Positions 31,950 to 40,822 are shown, numbered from the stretch's first letter. The stretch is DNA of 64,000 nucleotides from Amycolatopsis rifamycinica (GCF_000695625.1 NZ_JMQI01000079.1:62001-126000); one strand, 5' to 3'. The notes: a model not told the origin generated them from the letters alone. Translations and numbers: made by a program.

Positions 31950-33401
31950 ATGACCGTCGACCCCGATTCCGGACTCCTGTCCCCGGTGCGGGCCGGTACG
32001 CCGGCCGAAGCGTCGACCGGAGACGAGGCCTGGTTGCGCGCGATGCTCGACGCCGAGGCGGCGCTCGCCAGAGCGCAGGCGCGGCTCGGGACGGTGCCGC
32101 CGGAGGCCGCGGCCGCCATCACGAAGGCCGCGGGCAACGCGCGGATCGACGTCGCCGAGCTGGCGCGGGGGTCGCGGGCGACCGCGAACCCGGTCGTCGG
32201 CTTGGTGAAGGCGCTGACCTCGGCAGTCGGCGAGGTCGCGCCCGACGCCGCCGAGTACGTGCACCGCGGCTCGACCAGCCAGGACATCTTCGACACGGCG
32301 ATGATGCTGGTCGCCGACCGGACGCTGCGGCCGCTCGTCGCCGACCTCGACGCCACGGCCGAGGCCCTGGCGGGGCTGGCCCGCGCGCACCGGGACACGA
32401 CCATGGCCGCGCGCACGCTGACAGCGCACGCGGTGCCGACGACGTTCGGGCTGAAGGCCGCGGGCTGGCGGCAGCTGCTGCTGGACGCGGCCGTCCGGGT
32501 CCGTCGCGTGCTCGACAGCGGGCTGCCGGTGTCGCTGGGCGGCGCGGCCGGGACGCTGGCGGCGTACGTCGAGTACGCGCGCCTGTCCGGCGAGGCAAGC
32601 AGGGGCGGGGGCGGGCGCGACCACACGGCTCCCGACACGGCGACCGGCGACTACGCGGCACAGCTGACCGCCGCGTTCGCCGAAGAGACCGGGCTGGCCG
32701 CTCCGGTGCTGCCGTGGCACTCGCTGCGGACGCCGGTGGCCGACCTCGTCGGTGCGCTCGCGTTCACCGCCGGGGCGCTGGGGAAGCTGGCCGTCGATGT
32801 TGCGACGCTCAGCCGGACCGAGCTGGGCGAGGTCGCCGAACCGGCCGCTGATGGGCGGGGCGGTTCCTCGGCGATGCCGCACAAGCGGAACCCGGTGCTC
32901 GCGACGCTGATCCGGTCGGCCGCGCTGCAGGTGCCCGTGCTGGCCGCGGGGGTCACGCAGTCGATGCTCGCCGAGGACGAACGGTCGGCCGGGGTCTGGC
33001 ACGCCGAGTGGCAGCTGGTTCGCGAGTGCTTGCGGCTGACCGGCGGTGCCGCGCACACCGCCGCCGAGCTGGCGCGCGGGCTCACCGCGGAGCCCGGGCG
33101 GATGGCGGCGAACCTGGCGTCGACGCACGGGCTGATCGTCTCGGAGCGGCTCTCCGCCGTGCTCGCGCCGCTGCTCGGCAAGGCGCGGGCCAAGGAGCTG
33201 CTGGGCGAGGCGTCCGGGCGGGCGGTGCGCGAGGACCGGCCGCTTCGAGACGTCCTGGACGAGCTGCCCGCCATCACGGATGTGCTGACGGCAGCCGCGC
33301 TGGACGAGCTGCTCGACCCCGCGGGCTACACCGGCGCGGCGGCCGCGCTGGTCGACCGCGCCCTCGGCGACGGGCCGGCGACGGGTGCTGCCCCGGAGTA
33401 G
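31950..33401 (+). CDS. pcaB: 3-carboxy-cis,cis-muconate cycloisomerase-like lyase (fumarase/aspartase superfamily)
   Basis: A 483-residue lyase. EYVHRGSTSQDIFDTAMML and the fumarate-lyase signature GSSAMPHKRNP are present, and the order matches PcaB, the protocatechuate-branch enzyme that lactonises 3-carboxymuconate. A Gly-rich insert (GEASRGGGGRDHTAPD) sits at about 210. The start at ATG 31950 lacks a clear ribosome-binding site. The usual pca neighbours (pcaHG, pcaDC, pcaIJ) are absent, so it may act on another substrate. The name is a family assignment. Confidence 0.8.
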   Translation: MTVDPDSGLLSPVRAGTPAEASTGDEAWLRAMLDAEAALARAQARLGTVPPEAAAAITKAAGNARIDVAELARGSRATANPVVGLVKALTSAVGEVAPDAAEYVHRGSTSQDIFDTAMMLVADRTLRPLVADLDATAEALAGLARAHRDTTMAARTLTAHAVPTTFGLKAAGWRQLLLDAAVRVRRVLDSGLPVSLGGAAGTLAAYVEYARLSGEASRGGGGRDHTAPDTATGDYAAQLTAAFAEETGLAAPVLPWHSLRTPVADLVGALAFTAGALGKLAVDVATLSRTELGEVAEPAADGRGGSSAMPHKRNPVLATLIRSAALQVPVLAAGVTQSMLAEDERSAGVWHAEWQLVRECLRLTGGAAHTAAELARGLTAEPGRMAANLASTHGLIVSERLSAVLAPLLGKARAKELLGEASGRAVREDRPLRDVLDELPAITDVLTAAALDELLDPAGYTGAAAALVDRALGDGPATGAAPE

Positions 33402-33444
33402 TAGGGCCGGGAGCTGGTGCGCTCCGGGATGGGTGGTGCTCAGA

Positions 33445-34075
33445 TCGGGCGCCGGAGCGCGGCCAGTTGGCGGCGTGGCTTGCCAGAGCGGACCAGCGAG
33501 CTCGGCAGCGCGGGCGCCGGCGGGCGCCAGGCTGGCGCGAGCGGGCGCGGGCCCCGCACGCGGGTGCGGCCGCGGGCGCCGACGGGCGCCAGCGGCACGA
33601 GGGTGCAGTCGGGCGCCGGAGCGCGGCCAGTTGGCGGCGTGGCTTGCCAGAGCGGACCAGCGAGCTCGGCAGCGCGGGCGCCGGCGGGCGCCAGGCTGGC
33701 GCGAGCGGGCGCGGGCCCCGCACGCGGGTGCGGCCGCGGGCGCCGACGGGCGCCAGCGGCACGAGGGTCCAGTCGGGCGCCGGCGCGGGCGGGCGGGCGT
33801 CGGCAGCGGGCGCGGCAGGCGGGCGTGCGCGGGCGGGCGCTGGGCAGGCGCCAAGGGGAGCGGGCGGACGGGCACCAGCGGGGTGCGAGCGGGCGCGGTC
33901 GGGCGCCAGCGGGCGCGGGTCGGCGGGCGCCGGCAGGCGCCAGGCAGGCGCGAGCGGGCGCGGGCCCCGCACGCGGGTGCGGCCGCGGGCGCCGACGGGC
34001 GCCAGCGGTGAGGTGCCAGCGGGCGCGGACGGTGAGGTGCCAGCGGGCGCGGGCGGGCGGGCAGATGCGAGCACG
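33445..34075. repeat. GC-rich tandem repeat tract (164-bp unit)
   Basis: Unit 1 (33445-33608) and unit 2 (33609-33772) differ by about one base. After 33773 the tract continues as shorter GGGCGC-based repeats, with a partial third copy of the unit's 3' half at about 33945-34008 and short GGTGAGGTGCCAGCGGGCGC duplicates after it. Base composition is extreme (runs of GGGCGC and GCGGGC). 164 is not a multiple of three, so no frame is conserved between units, which argues against coding. It lies between pcaB (+) and the lipoprotein gene (+). Confidence 0.88.
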
Positions 34076-34199
34076 CACCCGCACGCGCACGCCCGCGCGC
34101 TCGCAGCTCAGCCGTACACCCAACCCGTCCGCCGCAGCGCAGCCCGGCCAAGCCAGCCGGCGCCGGACCACCCCCACCCCACCCCGGCGAAAATTCTTT

Positions 34200-34224
34200 G
34201 AACCGCCTCCGCCGGGGGTCCGTG
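34200..34224 (+). promoter_or_regulatory. Candidate ECF-sigma promoter of the lipoprotein gene
   Basis: GAACC (34200-34204), a 16-bp spacer and CGTG (34221-34224), the classic ECF arrangement, about 60 bp before the start codon. AAGGAG follows at about 34274. Confidence 0.5.
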
Positions 34225-34286
34225 TAGTGGGTATCAAGCAGCCGCACCGAGCGGCAGGAACCTCAACGGACACAAGGAGAACTTCC

Positions 34287-35288
34287 ATGCTTCGCACGCG
34301 CATCGCCGTCTCCGTCGCCGCGGCGGCAGCCGGGCTGGCAGTGCTCACCGCTTGCTCGGGTGCCGAGACTGCTCAGCCGGTTGTCGCTCCTGCGGCCGCC
34401 GGTGGCACCGGGGGCGGCCAGGCCGCCAACGGCCAGGTTGGGAACGCTGCTCCGGCGTCGAACGAGAGCAAACTGGTCGTCGCGGATGTCGCCGAGGTCG
34501 GGCAGGTGCTCACCGACCAGAACGGTATGACCCTCTACCGCTTCGACAAGGACACCGCGAAGCCGCCGAAGTCGAACTGCGACGGTGACTGCGCCAAGGC
34601 GTGGCCGCCGATGCTGGCCACCGGTGATGTCCAAGTGCAAGGCGTCGACAAGAACATGGTCGGGAAGGTGACGCGCTCCGACGGGACCGAGCAGATCACC
34701 GTCGGCGGGTGGGCCCTCTACCGCTACGCCAAGGACACCAAGCCCGGCGACGCGACCGGCCAGGGTGTCGGTGGTGCCTGGTACGCGGCGAACGCCAAGG
34801 GCGGGAAGGCCGGACAGGCCGCCGCGGGTGGGTCCGAAGCCGGGGCCGTCAAGCTCAGCGCCAGCAAGATCGATGGGCTCGGCGACGCGATCGTCGATCA
34901 GAACGGCATGACGCTCTACCTGTTCCAGAAGGACAGCAAGAAGGCCAAGACGTCCACCTGCAACGGCGACTGCGCCAAGACCTGGCCCGCGGTGCTCTCC
35001 AACGGCAAGGTCGAGCTGCAGGGCATCGACTCGAAGCTCCTCGGCAGCGTCAAGCGCGCGGACGGCACCGAGCAGGTCACCATCGGCGGCTGGCCCGTCT
35101 ACACCTTCTCGAAGGACACCAAGCCCGGTGACGCGAACGGTCAGGGCGTGAACGGCACCTGGTTCGTCATCGAGCCCGCCGGGTGCAAGGTCGGCAGCAA
35201 CCCGGCGACCGCTGCCGGCCAGCAGCAGGCTCCGGCCGGCAGCGGTGCGGCGACCAACGACTCCGGTTCCGGTGGCACCACCTACTGA
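34287..35288 (+). CDS. Lipoprotein with two PF03640 (YxYxxD) repeats
   Basis: A 333-residue exported lipoprotein with lipobox LAVLTAC (Cys about 23). After a Gly/Ala linker come two homologous units of the secreted-repeat family: about 62-165 (GQVLTDQNGMTLYRFDKD...NCDGDCAKAWPP, GGWALYRYAKDTKPGDATGQG) and about 185-295 (GDAIVDQNGMTLYLFQKD...TCNGDCAKTWPA, GGWPVYTFSKDTKPGDANGQG). Each has one CxGxCAKxWP site that could form a disulfide or bind a cofactor. Family function is unknown. ATG at 34287 has AAGGAGA upstream. A Gly/Ser/Thr tail ends the protein. Confidence 0.9.
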   Translation: MLRTRIAVSVAAAAAGLAVLTACSGAETAQPVVAPAAAGGTGGGQAANGQVGNAAPASNESKLVVADVAEVGQVLTDQNGMTLYRFDKDTAKPPKSNCDGDCAKAWPPMLATGDVQVQGVDKNMVGKVTRSDGTEQITVGGWALYRYAKDTKPGDATGQGVGGAWYAANAKGGKAGQAAAGGSEAGAVKLSASKIDGLGDAIVDQNGMTLYLFQKDSKKAKTSTCNGDCAKTWPAVLSNGKVELQGIDSKLLGSVKRADGTEQVTIGGWPVYTFSKDTKPGDANGQGVNGTWFVIEPAGCKVGSNPATAAGQQQAPAGSGAATNDSGSGGTTY

Positions 35289-35303
35289 ACCACCCCGAAC
35301 CTC

Positions 35304-35936
35304 CTAGTGGGCGAGGCCCGGCGGACGCTCTTCGTGAGTGACCTCCGGGCCTCGCCCGTTGTGGTCACGGCGCAGGAACGACCGGCGACGCGGTTCATCG
35401 GTCACCCGGTCTTCGGTGCGGTCGACGACCGGCCGGTCGGTGCGCTGCTCGGCCACGGTCGGCTCGTCGGCCGTCTCGTCCTCGGGCAGCAGGATGGTGC
35501 GGCGGGCCGGCAGGACCGCGATCAGCAGGCCGAGCGCGGCGACACCGAGGTGCAGCCACGTGTCGGCGGGCTCGAGGTCCATCGGGTTGCCGGCGTTGGC
35601 GAACGGGTTGGTCGAAATGAGGCCGTCGATCATCAGGCCCCACACGAACAGCAGGCCGTAACCGATGAACAGCAGCCAGCCGAACGTCCGCGCGCGGCCC
35701 GAGCCGAACGCCAGCAGCAGGCCGACCACACCGGTCACGACGCGGACCAGGCTCATCAGCGGGTTGGCGGAGAACCGCCAGAACCCGGCGTCGTGGTGGC
35801 CGGCGAAGTTGCCGAAGCCGGTCCGTGAAAATCCGATGATGCCGACGACGAGGAACGCGATCCCGGCCAGTCCGGCCAGCACCTGCGCCGGTTGCAGGCC
35901 GCGGACCCGGATGCGTGCGCCTTTCGCGTGAACCAT
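35304..35936 (-). CDS. DUF4383 membrane protein
   Basis: A 210-residue protein with four transmembrane helices: QVLAGLAGIAFLVVGIIGF, MSLVRVVTGVVGLLLAF, FGWLLFIGYGLLFVWGLMI and HLGVAALGLLIAVLP. A charged cytoplasmic tail of about 60 residues ends RRRSFLRRDHNG. The GFGNFAGHHD loop and the helix pattern match DUF4383, common in actinobacteria and without known function. ATG 35936 has GAAGGA and GGAG upstream. It is convergent with the lipoprotein gene. Confidence 0.85.
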   Translation of the reverse strand: MVHAKGARIRVRGLQPAQVLAGLAGIAFLVVGIIGFSRTGFGNFAGHHDAGFWRFSANPLMSLVRVVTGVVGLLLAFGSGRARTFGWLLFIGYGLLFVWGLMIDGLISTNPFANAGNPMDLEPADTWLHLGVAALGLLIAVLPARRTILLPEDETADEPTVAEQRTDRPVVDRTEDRVTDEPRRRSFLRRDHNGRGPEVTHEERPPGLAH

Positions 35937-36126
35937 GACTCCAGTCCTTCCCAGCGGGTGGTGACGATCGTCACCGGGCTGGAGTACCCCGCGACCACCG
36001 TCGGCGAAACGATGGTGCTTGCCCGCTGGGCACTGATGTGTTCGCGATTCGGGCCCTGTTCGAGACCTATCCCACAAACCGGCCCGTCCGGGCGAACAGC
36101 GCGCGGCTCTCCCGGCAATCCAGGGC

Positions 36127-37017
36127 ATGCGCAAGCTGAGCGGCATCTTCCTGGTGGGGCTGTGCCTGGGGGCGATCGGCGCGGTGGTGGTGACGGCGGG
36201 GCACAGCTCCGCCGCGGCGCCCCAGCCGATCGCGGTCACGGAGATCGCTCCGGCGACGACGTCCGAGACGCCGGCACCGGCGCCGACGCCGGCCCCCAAG
36301 ACGGAGACGCCGGCGGCCAAGGCCGCGCCGGCGGATCCGGTCGAGGTGGACGCCGCCGCGCTGGACAAGCTCGTGCGCGACGGCAAGGTCAGCGCCGTCG
36401 TCTTCGACCGGCAGCGAGGCGCCGCGATCGACTCCGTGCACGCCGACCGCGGATACACCTCGGCGTCGCTCGTGAAACTGCTGATAGCGCTTTCCACGCT
36501 CGAACAGGGTGGTCCCGTGGCGGACGTCCAGCGGATGCTGGCCCGCAGCGACGACGACCTCGCGAGCCGGTTCTGGACGGCCTACGGCGGACCGTCGATC
36601 GTCACGCGCTGGGCCGCGAAGCTGGGCCTCAGCGGAACCCGGGCGCCCGCGGATCCCGGCCGCTGGGGCGACACGCGCATCACCGCGCCGGACGTCGTGA
36701 AGATCTACCGGTACCTGCTGGACCGCAAGTCCGGCGCGATCATGAAGGGGCTGCGGGACGCGACCGAACGCGGGTCCGACGGCTTCCGGCAGTACTTCGG
36801 CATCCCGGACGCCGCCGGCGGGCGGCCGTGGGCGGTGAAGCAGGGCTGGTCGTGCTGCGGCCCGACGCGAATGCTGCACACCTCGGGCGTCCTCGGCGAG
36901 GACAGCCGCTACATCGTGGTGGTGCTGACCGAGCACCCCGTCAAGGTCGACTACCCGACGGCGTCGAGGCGGGTCACGACGATCGTCTCGGCGCTGCTCG
37001 GCTCGGACGAGAGCTGA
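36127..37017 (+). CDS. Exported serine hydrolase (beta-lactamase/PBP-like)
   Basis: A 296-residue protein with an N-terminal signal/anchor (MRKLSGIFLVGLCLGAIGAVVVTA), a Pro/Ala/Thr linker to about 70, then a compact beta-lactamase-like domain. The SxxK motif is in YTSASLVKLLIAL, SDDDLASRFW occupies the SxN position, and WAVKQGWSCC fits the KTG strand. The domain is small, like the Streptomyces/Amycolatopsis group of uncharacterised serine hydrolases, so a housekeeping peptidoglycan or ester role is as likely as antibiotic resistance. Confidence 0.75.
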   Translation: MRKLSGIFLVGLCLGAIGAVVVTAGHSSAAAPQPIAVTEIAPATTSETPAPAPTPAPKTETPAAKAAPADPVEVDAAALDKLVRDGKVSAVVFDRQRGAAIDSVHADRGYTSASLVKLLIALSTLEQGGPVADVQRMLARSDDDLASRFWTAYGGPSIVTRWAAKLGLSGTRAPADPGRWGDTRITAPDVVKIYRYLLDRKSGAIMKGLRDATERGSDGFRQYFGIPDAAGGRPWAVKQGWSCCGPTRMLHTSGVLGEDSRYIVVVLTEHPVKVDYPTASRRVTTIVSALLGSDES

Positions 37018-37023
37018 GCGAGG

Positions 37024-38232
37024 TCACTGGTCGACGTCGGCCAGCGCGCCCGGCGCGCCCGAGCGGGGCAGCGGCCACGGCTGCACGCCGCCGGTGGTCT
37101 CGACCTGACGGCCCGCCGGGGCGGGCGGAGTCGTGTGGGCGCCGATCCAGGTGAGGATTTCGGGAATCTGCGACTTGAAGGTGTTCATGTTGTGGCCCGC
37201 GTCCGGGACCTTCCACGACTGGAAGCGGACCGGCGGCCGGACGCCGCCGCGGATCAGCTCGGCCGCCGCGCTCTCGAACTTCTCGTTCTCGCCCCAGATG
37301 GCGAGGATGTCCACCGGGGACGGGTGGAGGCGGACCGTGATGCCGACGTTGTTGGCGTCGTCGACGTCCTGGCGGCCCTTGTAGAGGTTCTCGGTCTCGG
37401 CGTCCATCTGCGCGCGGTCGTAACCGCTGACGCTGACCGCCTGGCCGTACCACTGCGGGTGGCGGGTCACCAGGTTCATCGCGCAGTACCCGCCGGACGA
37501 CCAGCCGGCGAAGGTCCAGGCCTTCCGGTCCGCGGCGACGCCGAGCTTCTGCAGGGCCCACTCGCGCAGGTCCGCGGTCAGGTACGTGTCGTTCGCGGTG
37601 CCGTTGACCTCGTCGACGCACTCGGTGTCGTGGCCGATCTTCGGGACGCCCGTGGGGTCCGGCATGATCACCACGACCGGGGGCAGCGCGCGCTTGGCGA
37701 TCGCCGCGTCGAGCTGGTCCGGGAGCTTGTACCCGTCGGTGACGACCTCGGGCCCGGACGGGTAGTTCGGGATCCACTCGATCGCCGGGAACTTCAGGCT
37801 CTTGTAGGCCGGGTCGAAGTACTGCGGCGGGAGGTACACCGTCACGTCGCGGGTGAGCTTGGTGCGCCGGCCCGTCACCTTCATGTGGACGACGGTGCCC
37901 TTGCCCTCCTTGGCGTGCGCCGTGCCCACTTCCCGGACGACCTCGAGGTTCTCGCCGTTCGCGCTCGTCTCGGCGTCGATGCTGTCGGCCGCGTAGACGC
38001 CGGTGCCGAGCAGCGAACCGACCGTCGGGAAGAAGCCGCCGATCAGGTTGCCGGTCAGGCCGGTGGTGACGACGATCGAGACGACCGCGCCGAGAATGGT
38101 GACGGTGCGCCACAACAGCTTCCGCTTCCAGCGCTCCCAGAACAGCGGGACGGCGATGATCGCGAGCAGCGTCACGGCGACCACGATGCTCATCGTGATC
38201 GGCGAATCGAGCCGGATGCTGCTGAGGTGCAT
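37024..38232 (-). CDS. Membrane-anchored esterase of the antigen-85/esterase-D fold
   Basis: A 402-residue protein. Two N-terminal transmembrane helices (SIVVAVTLLAIIAVPLFW and VTILGAVVSIVVTTGLTGNL) precede an alpha/beta-hydrolase domain from about 115. It has an N-terminal strand VTVYLPPQYFDP, the nucleophile elbow GWSSGGYCAMN and a histidine near the end (PDAGHNMNTF). The fold and order match PF00756 esterases, which include mycolyltransferases; the active site faces outside. Start ATG 38232 with GGAAGGA upstream. A mycolyl-transfer role is unlikely outside mycolate-producing genera, so carboxylesterase is the safer call. Confidence 0.82.
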   Translation of the reverse strand: MHLSSIRLDSPITMSIVVAVTLLAIIAVPLFWERWKRKLLWRTVTILGAVVSIVVTTGLTGNLIGGFFPTVGSLLGTGVYAADSIDAETSANGENLEVVREVGTAHAKEGKGTVVHMKVTGRRTKLTRDVTVYLPPQYFDPAYKSLKFPAIEWIPNYPSGPEVVTDGYKLPDQLDAAIAKRALPPVVVIMPDPTGVPKIGHDTECVDEVNGTANDTYLTADLREWALQKLGVAADRKAWTFAGWSSGGYCAMNLVTRHPQWYGQAVSVSGYDRAQMDAETENLYKGRQDVDDANNVGITVRLHPSPVDILAIWGENEKFESAAAELIRGGVRPPVRFQSWKVPDAGHNMNTFKSQIPEILTWIGAHTTPPAPAGRQVETTGGVQPWPLPRSGAPGALADVDQ

Positions 38233-38311
38233 GGGAACGGTCCTTCCGGGCGGGCAGCTAATGCGCACCCGGACCCCCGGGACTCGCGTATATAGCACGT
38301 TTGACCCGGCT

Positions 38312-38357
38312 CGCACGTTGCGGACCTGTGAGTTGCCTCATAGCGCCGCAACGTGCG
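38312..38357. terminator. Long inverted repeat between two esterase genes
   Basis: Perfect 12-bp arms CGCACGTTGCGG (38312-38323) and CCGCAACGTGCG (38346-38357). The 22-base middle contains its own TGAG-TTGC-CTCA hairpin. It lies after the 38379 gene and before the 38232 gene on the minus strand; terminator or operator are both possible. Confidence 0.5.
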
Positions 38358-38378
38358 GAGCACTCAGCGTTTTCTCAA

Positions 38379-39341
38379 CTACTTCGCCAGCGCGCGCGAC
38401 AGCACCGTGACGGCCTGGGTGATCGCGGCCTCGGCGGCGTGCGTCTCGCGCAGCGCGTTGACCATCACGAAGTCGTGGATGATCCCCTGGTACCGGACGG
38501 CGGTGACGGGAACACCGGCCTGACGCAGCTTCGCCGCGTACGCCTCACCTTCGTCGCGAAGCACGTCGGCTTCGCCGGTGATCACCAGGGCCGGCGGCAG
38601 CCCGGCGAGCTCGTCGAGCGACGCGCGCAGCGGCGACGCCGTGATCTCCGCGCGCTGGGCGGGATCGGTCGTGTACTGGTCCCAGAACCACTTCATGCCT
38701 TCGCGGCCGAGGAAGTAGCCCTCGGCGAACCGGTGGTACGACTCGGTGTCGAAGTTCGCGTCGGTGACCGGGTAGAAGAGCACCTGCTGCTTGAAAGTGA
38801 CGTCGCCGCGCTGCTTGGCCAGGATGGTCAGCGCCGCGGTCATGTTCCCGCCGACGGAGTCCCCGGCGATCGCGATGCGCGAGGTGTCGAGGCCCTTCTC
38901 GGCGCCGTGCTGGGCGACCCACTTCGCCACGGCGTAGTTCTCCTCGATGGCGACCGGGTAGCGCGCCTCGGGCGAACGGCTGTACTCGGGGAAGACGACG
39001 GCGGCGCCGACGCCGGCCGCCAGTTCGCGCACCAGCCGCTCGTGGGTGTGGAAGTCGCCGAACACCCAGCCGGCGCCGTGGATGTAGACGATCACCGGAA
39101 GCGGGCCGGAAACACCGGCGGGGCGGACGATCCGCGTCTCGACGTCCCCGTTCGGGCCGCCCGGGACGGTCAGCACCTCGATCTCGGCGGCGGCCATGGC
39201 CACCTCGCCGTCCTGGACGCCGTCGACGGCCTTGCGACCCTCCGCCGGCGGCAGCTGGAACAGGTACGGCGGCTGGTCGGTGGCCTCCGCGAACGCCTGC
39301 GCGGCCGGTTCGAGGGCCAGGTTGTGCGGGTTGGCGGTCAT
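38379..39341 (-). CDS. HSL-family alpha/beta hydrolase
   Basis: A 320-residue esterase/lipase of the hormone-sensitive-lipase family. The oxyanion motif is HGAGW (variant of HGGGW), the nucleophile elbow GDSVGGNMTAAL, the acid in ITGEADVLRDEG and the His in IIHDFVMV. It is divergent from an OhrR-like repressor, with a palindromic operator between them, so it is probably repressed by that protein. The substrate is an unknown short-chain ester. No signal peptide is present. Confidence 0.9.
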   Translation of the reverse strand: MTANPHNLALEPAAQAFAEATDQPPYLFQLPPAEGRKAVDGVQDGEVAMAAAEIEVLTVPGGPNGDVETRIVRPAGVSGPLPVIVYIHGAGWVFGDFHTHERLVRELAAGVGAAVVFPEYSRSPEARYPVAIEENYAVAKWVAQHGAEKGLDTSRIAIAGDSVGGNMTAALTILAKQRGDVTFKQQVLFYPVTDANFDTESYHRFAEGYFLGREGMKWFWDQYTTDPAQRAEITASPLRASLDELAGLPPALVITGEADVLRDEGEAYAAKLRQAGVPVTAVRYQGIIHDFVMVNALRETHAAEAAITQAVTVLSRALAK

Positions 39342-39391
39342 GTCGTCCTCCTCGGACTCGAAGCTGATATCACGAAGGTAGCTCGCAACTC

Positions 39392-39418
39392 AGTTGTGCA
39401 CAACTAATTGGAACCCAA
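39392..39418. promoter_or_regulatory. OhrR/MarR-type operator
   Basis: A perfect 14-bp palindrome AGTTGTGCACAACT (39392-39405) followed by ATTGG-AAC-CCAAT (39406-39418), midway between the divergent hydrolase and MarR genes. Base composition and position suit a MarR-family site controlling both. Confidence 0.7.
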
Positions 39419-39492
39419 TGAGATGCAGCGCACTTGAGTTGCTCCCCGACGCCTTGCCGAGGACCATCGAAGGCGGAAGAGAGGAGGACGCC

Positions 39493-39942
39493 ATGGCGTC
39501 TCTGCGGCTGGACGACCAGCTCTGCTTCGGGCTGTACTCGGCGTCGCGCGCGGTGACGTCGCTGTACCGGGTCGTCCTGGAAGACCTCGATCTGACCTAT
39601 CCCCAGTACCTGGTCATGCTGGCGCTCTGGGAGCAGGACCACCGCCTGGTCAAGGAGCTCGGCACCGCGTTGAACCTCGATTCGGGCACGCTCTCGCCGT
39701 TGCTCAAGCGCCTGCAGACCGCGGGCCTCGTGGCCCGGAATCGCCAGGCCGACGACGAGCGCTCGGTCCGCGTCAGCCTGACGGACGCCGGGAAGGCGCT
39801 GCACGAGAAGGCGCGGGGCATCCCGGACGTGATCGGCGCGGCGATGAGCATGGACGAAGCCGGGCTCGCCCGGATGCGCGCCGAACTGGACCGGTTGACG
39901 GAGTCGGTCAACCGCTATCGGGACGCGTGCTCGCCGGCGTGA
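39493..39942 (+). CDS. OhrR-like MarR-family redox regulator
   Basis: A 149-residue MarR protein. The N-terminal DDQLCFGLYSASRAVTSLYR carries the conserved peroxidatic Cys (C11) of OhrR repressors, and the winged helix has LGTALNLDSGTLSPLLKRLQ...RNRQADDERSVRVSLT. OhrR proteins release DNA when organic hydroperoxides oxidise that Cys. ATG 39493 has GAGGAGG upstream. No ohr gene is adjacent; the divergent partner is an HSL-family hydrolase instead. Confidence 0.88.
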   Translation: MASLRLDDQLCFGLYSASRAVTSLYRVVLEDLDLTYPQYLVMLALWEQDHRLVKELGTALNLDSGTLSPLLKRLQTAGLVARNRQADDERSVRVSLTDAGKALHEKARGIPDVIGAAMSMDEAGLARMRAELDRLTESVNRYRDACSPA

Positions 39943-39979
39943 TCGTTCCCGTGGCAGCATGGGCCGCGAGGGGGAAGTC

Positions 39980-40822
39980 ATGATCAACCACGACGACGCG
40001 CTCAAGGCCGTCGCGAGCAGCCTCGACCGGCCGTCGGCCGCCCGGATCTACGACTACTTCATCGGCGGCGACACCCACTACGCGATCGACCGCGACTTCG
40101 CCGAAAAGGTCCGCGCCCGGCTGCCGCTCATCGGCGAGTACTGCCGGACGAGCCGGCAGTTCCTGGGCCGCGCGGTCCGCGAGTGCGTGCGCGCCGGGCT
40201 GCGGCAGTTCGTCGACGTCGGCTCCGGCCTGCCGACCGCGGGCAACGTGCACGAGGTCGCCGACGAGACGCGGCCCGAGCGGGACACGCGGGTGCTCTAC
40301 ATCGACAACGAGCCGATCGCGCTGGCGCACTCGACGCTGCTGCTGGCCGACACCGCCGACCCCGGGCGCCACCACGCGATCGCCGCGGACTTCCTGCAGC
40401 CCGACGACCTCTGGGAGCGGGTGAAGGCGTCGGAGCTCATCGACGTGCGCGAGCCGGTCGTGCTGGTGATCAACGCGGTGATGCACTTCGTCAAGGACGA
40501 GCAGAACCCGGACGAGCTGCTCGAGTTCTACCGCGCCCGGGTCGCGCCCGGGTCGCTGCTGGTGCTGTCGCAGATGACCAACGAGAACCCGGTGAACGAG
40601 GACGAGCGGCAGGCGCTGCTCGACCTGCTCGAGTACTACGAGTCCACGACGAACCCGGGTTTCCTGCGGACGATGGCCGAGTTCGAACGCTTCTTCGGCG
40701 GCTGGCCGCCGCTGGAGCCGGGGCTCGTCTACGCCCCGGCGTGGCACCCGGACGAGCACACCCTGTTCGCCGGATCGCCGTCCGAGTCGCGGGTGATCGG
40801 CGGCGTCGCGCGCAAGCCCTAA
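39980..40822 (+). CDS. DUF574 S-adenosylmethionine-dependent methyltransferase
   Basis: A 280-residue protein of the actinobacteria-specific DUF574 (SAM-dependent methyltransferase) family. RPSAARIYDYFIGGDTHYAIDR is its signature start, FVDVGSGLPTAGNVHEVAD is motif I for SAM binding, VLYIDNEPIALAHS follows, and LVLSQMTNEN is later. Many paralogues exist in each actinomycete; substrates are largely unknown. ATG 39980 has GAGGGGGAA upstream. It overlaps the convergent patatin gene by four bases. Confidence 0.9.
   Translation: MINHDDALKAVASSLDRPSAARIYDYFIGGDTHYAIDRDFAEKVRARLPLIGEYCRTSRQFLGRAVRECVRAGLRQFVDVGSGLPTAGNVHEVADETRPERDTRVLYIDNEPIALAHSTLLLADTADPGRHHAIAADFLQPDDLWERVKASELIDVREPVVLVINAVMHFVKDEQNPDELLEFYRARVAPGSLLVLSQMTNENPVNEDERQALLDLLEYYESTTNPGFLRTMAEFERFFGGWPPLEPGLVYAPAWHPDEHTLFAGSPSESRVIGGVARKP

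Noticed and set aside
33445..33772. CRISPR array
   Set aside because: The repeats are contiguous 164-bp units with no 20-40-bp repeat/unique-spacer alternation, and no cas genes are present.
33417..35288. Open frame fusing the GC-rich repeat tract to the PF03640 lipoprotein
   Set aside because: The lipoprotein has its own ribosome-binding site, ATG and signal peptide at 34287; the repeat period of 164 bp shifts frame between copies.
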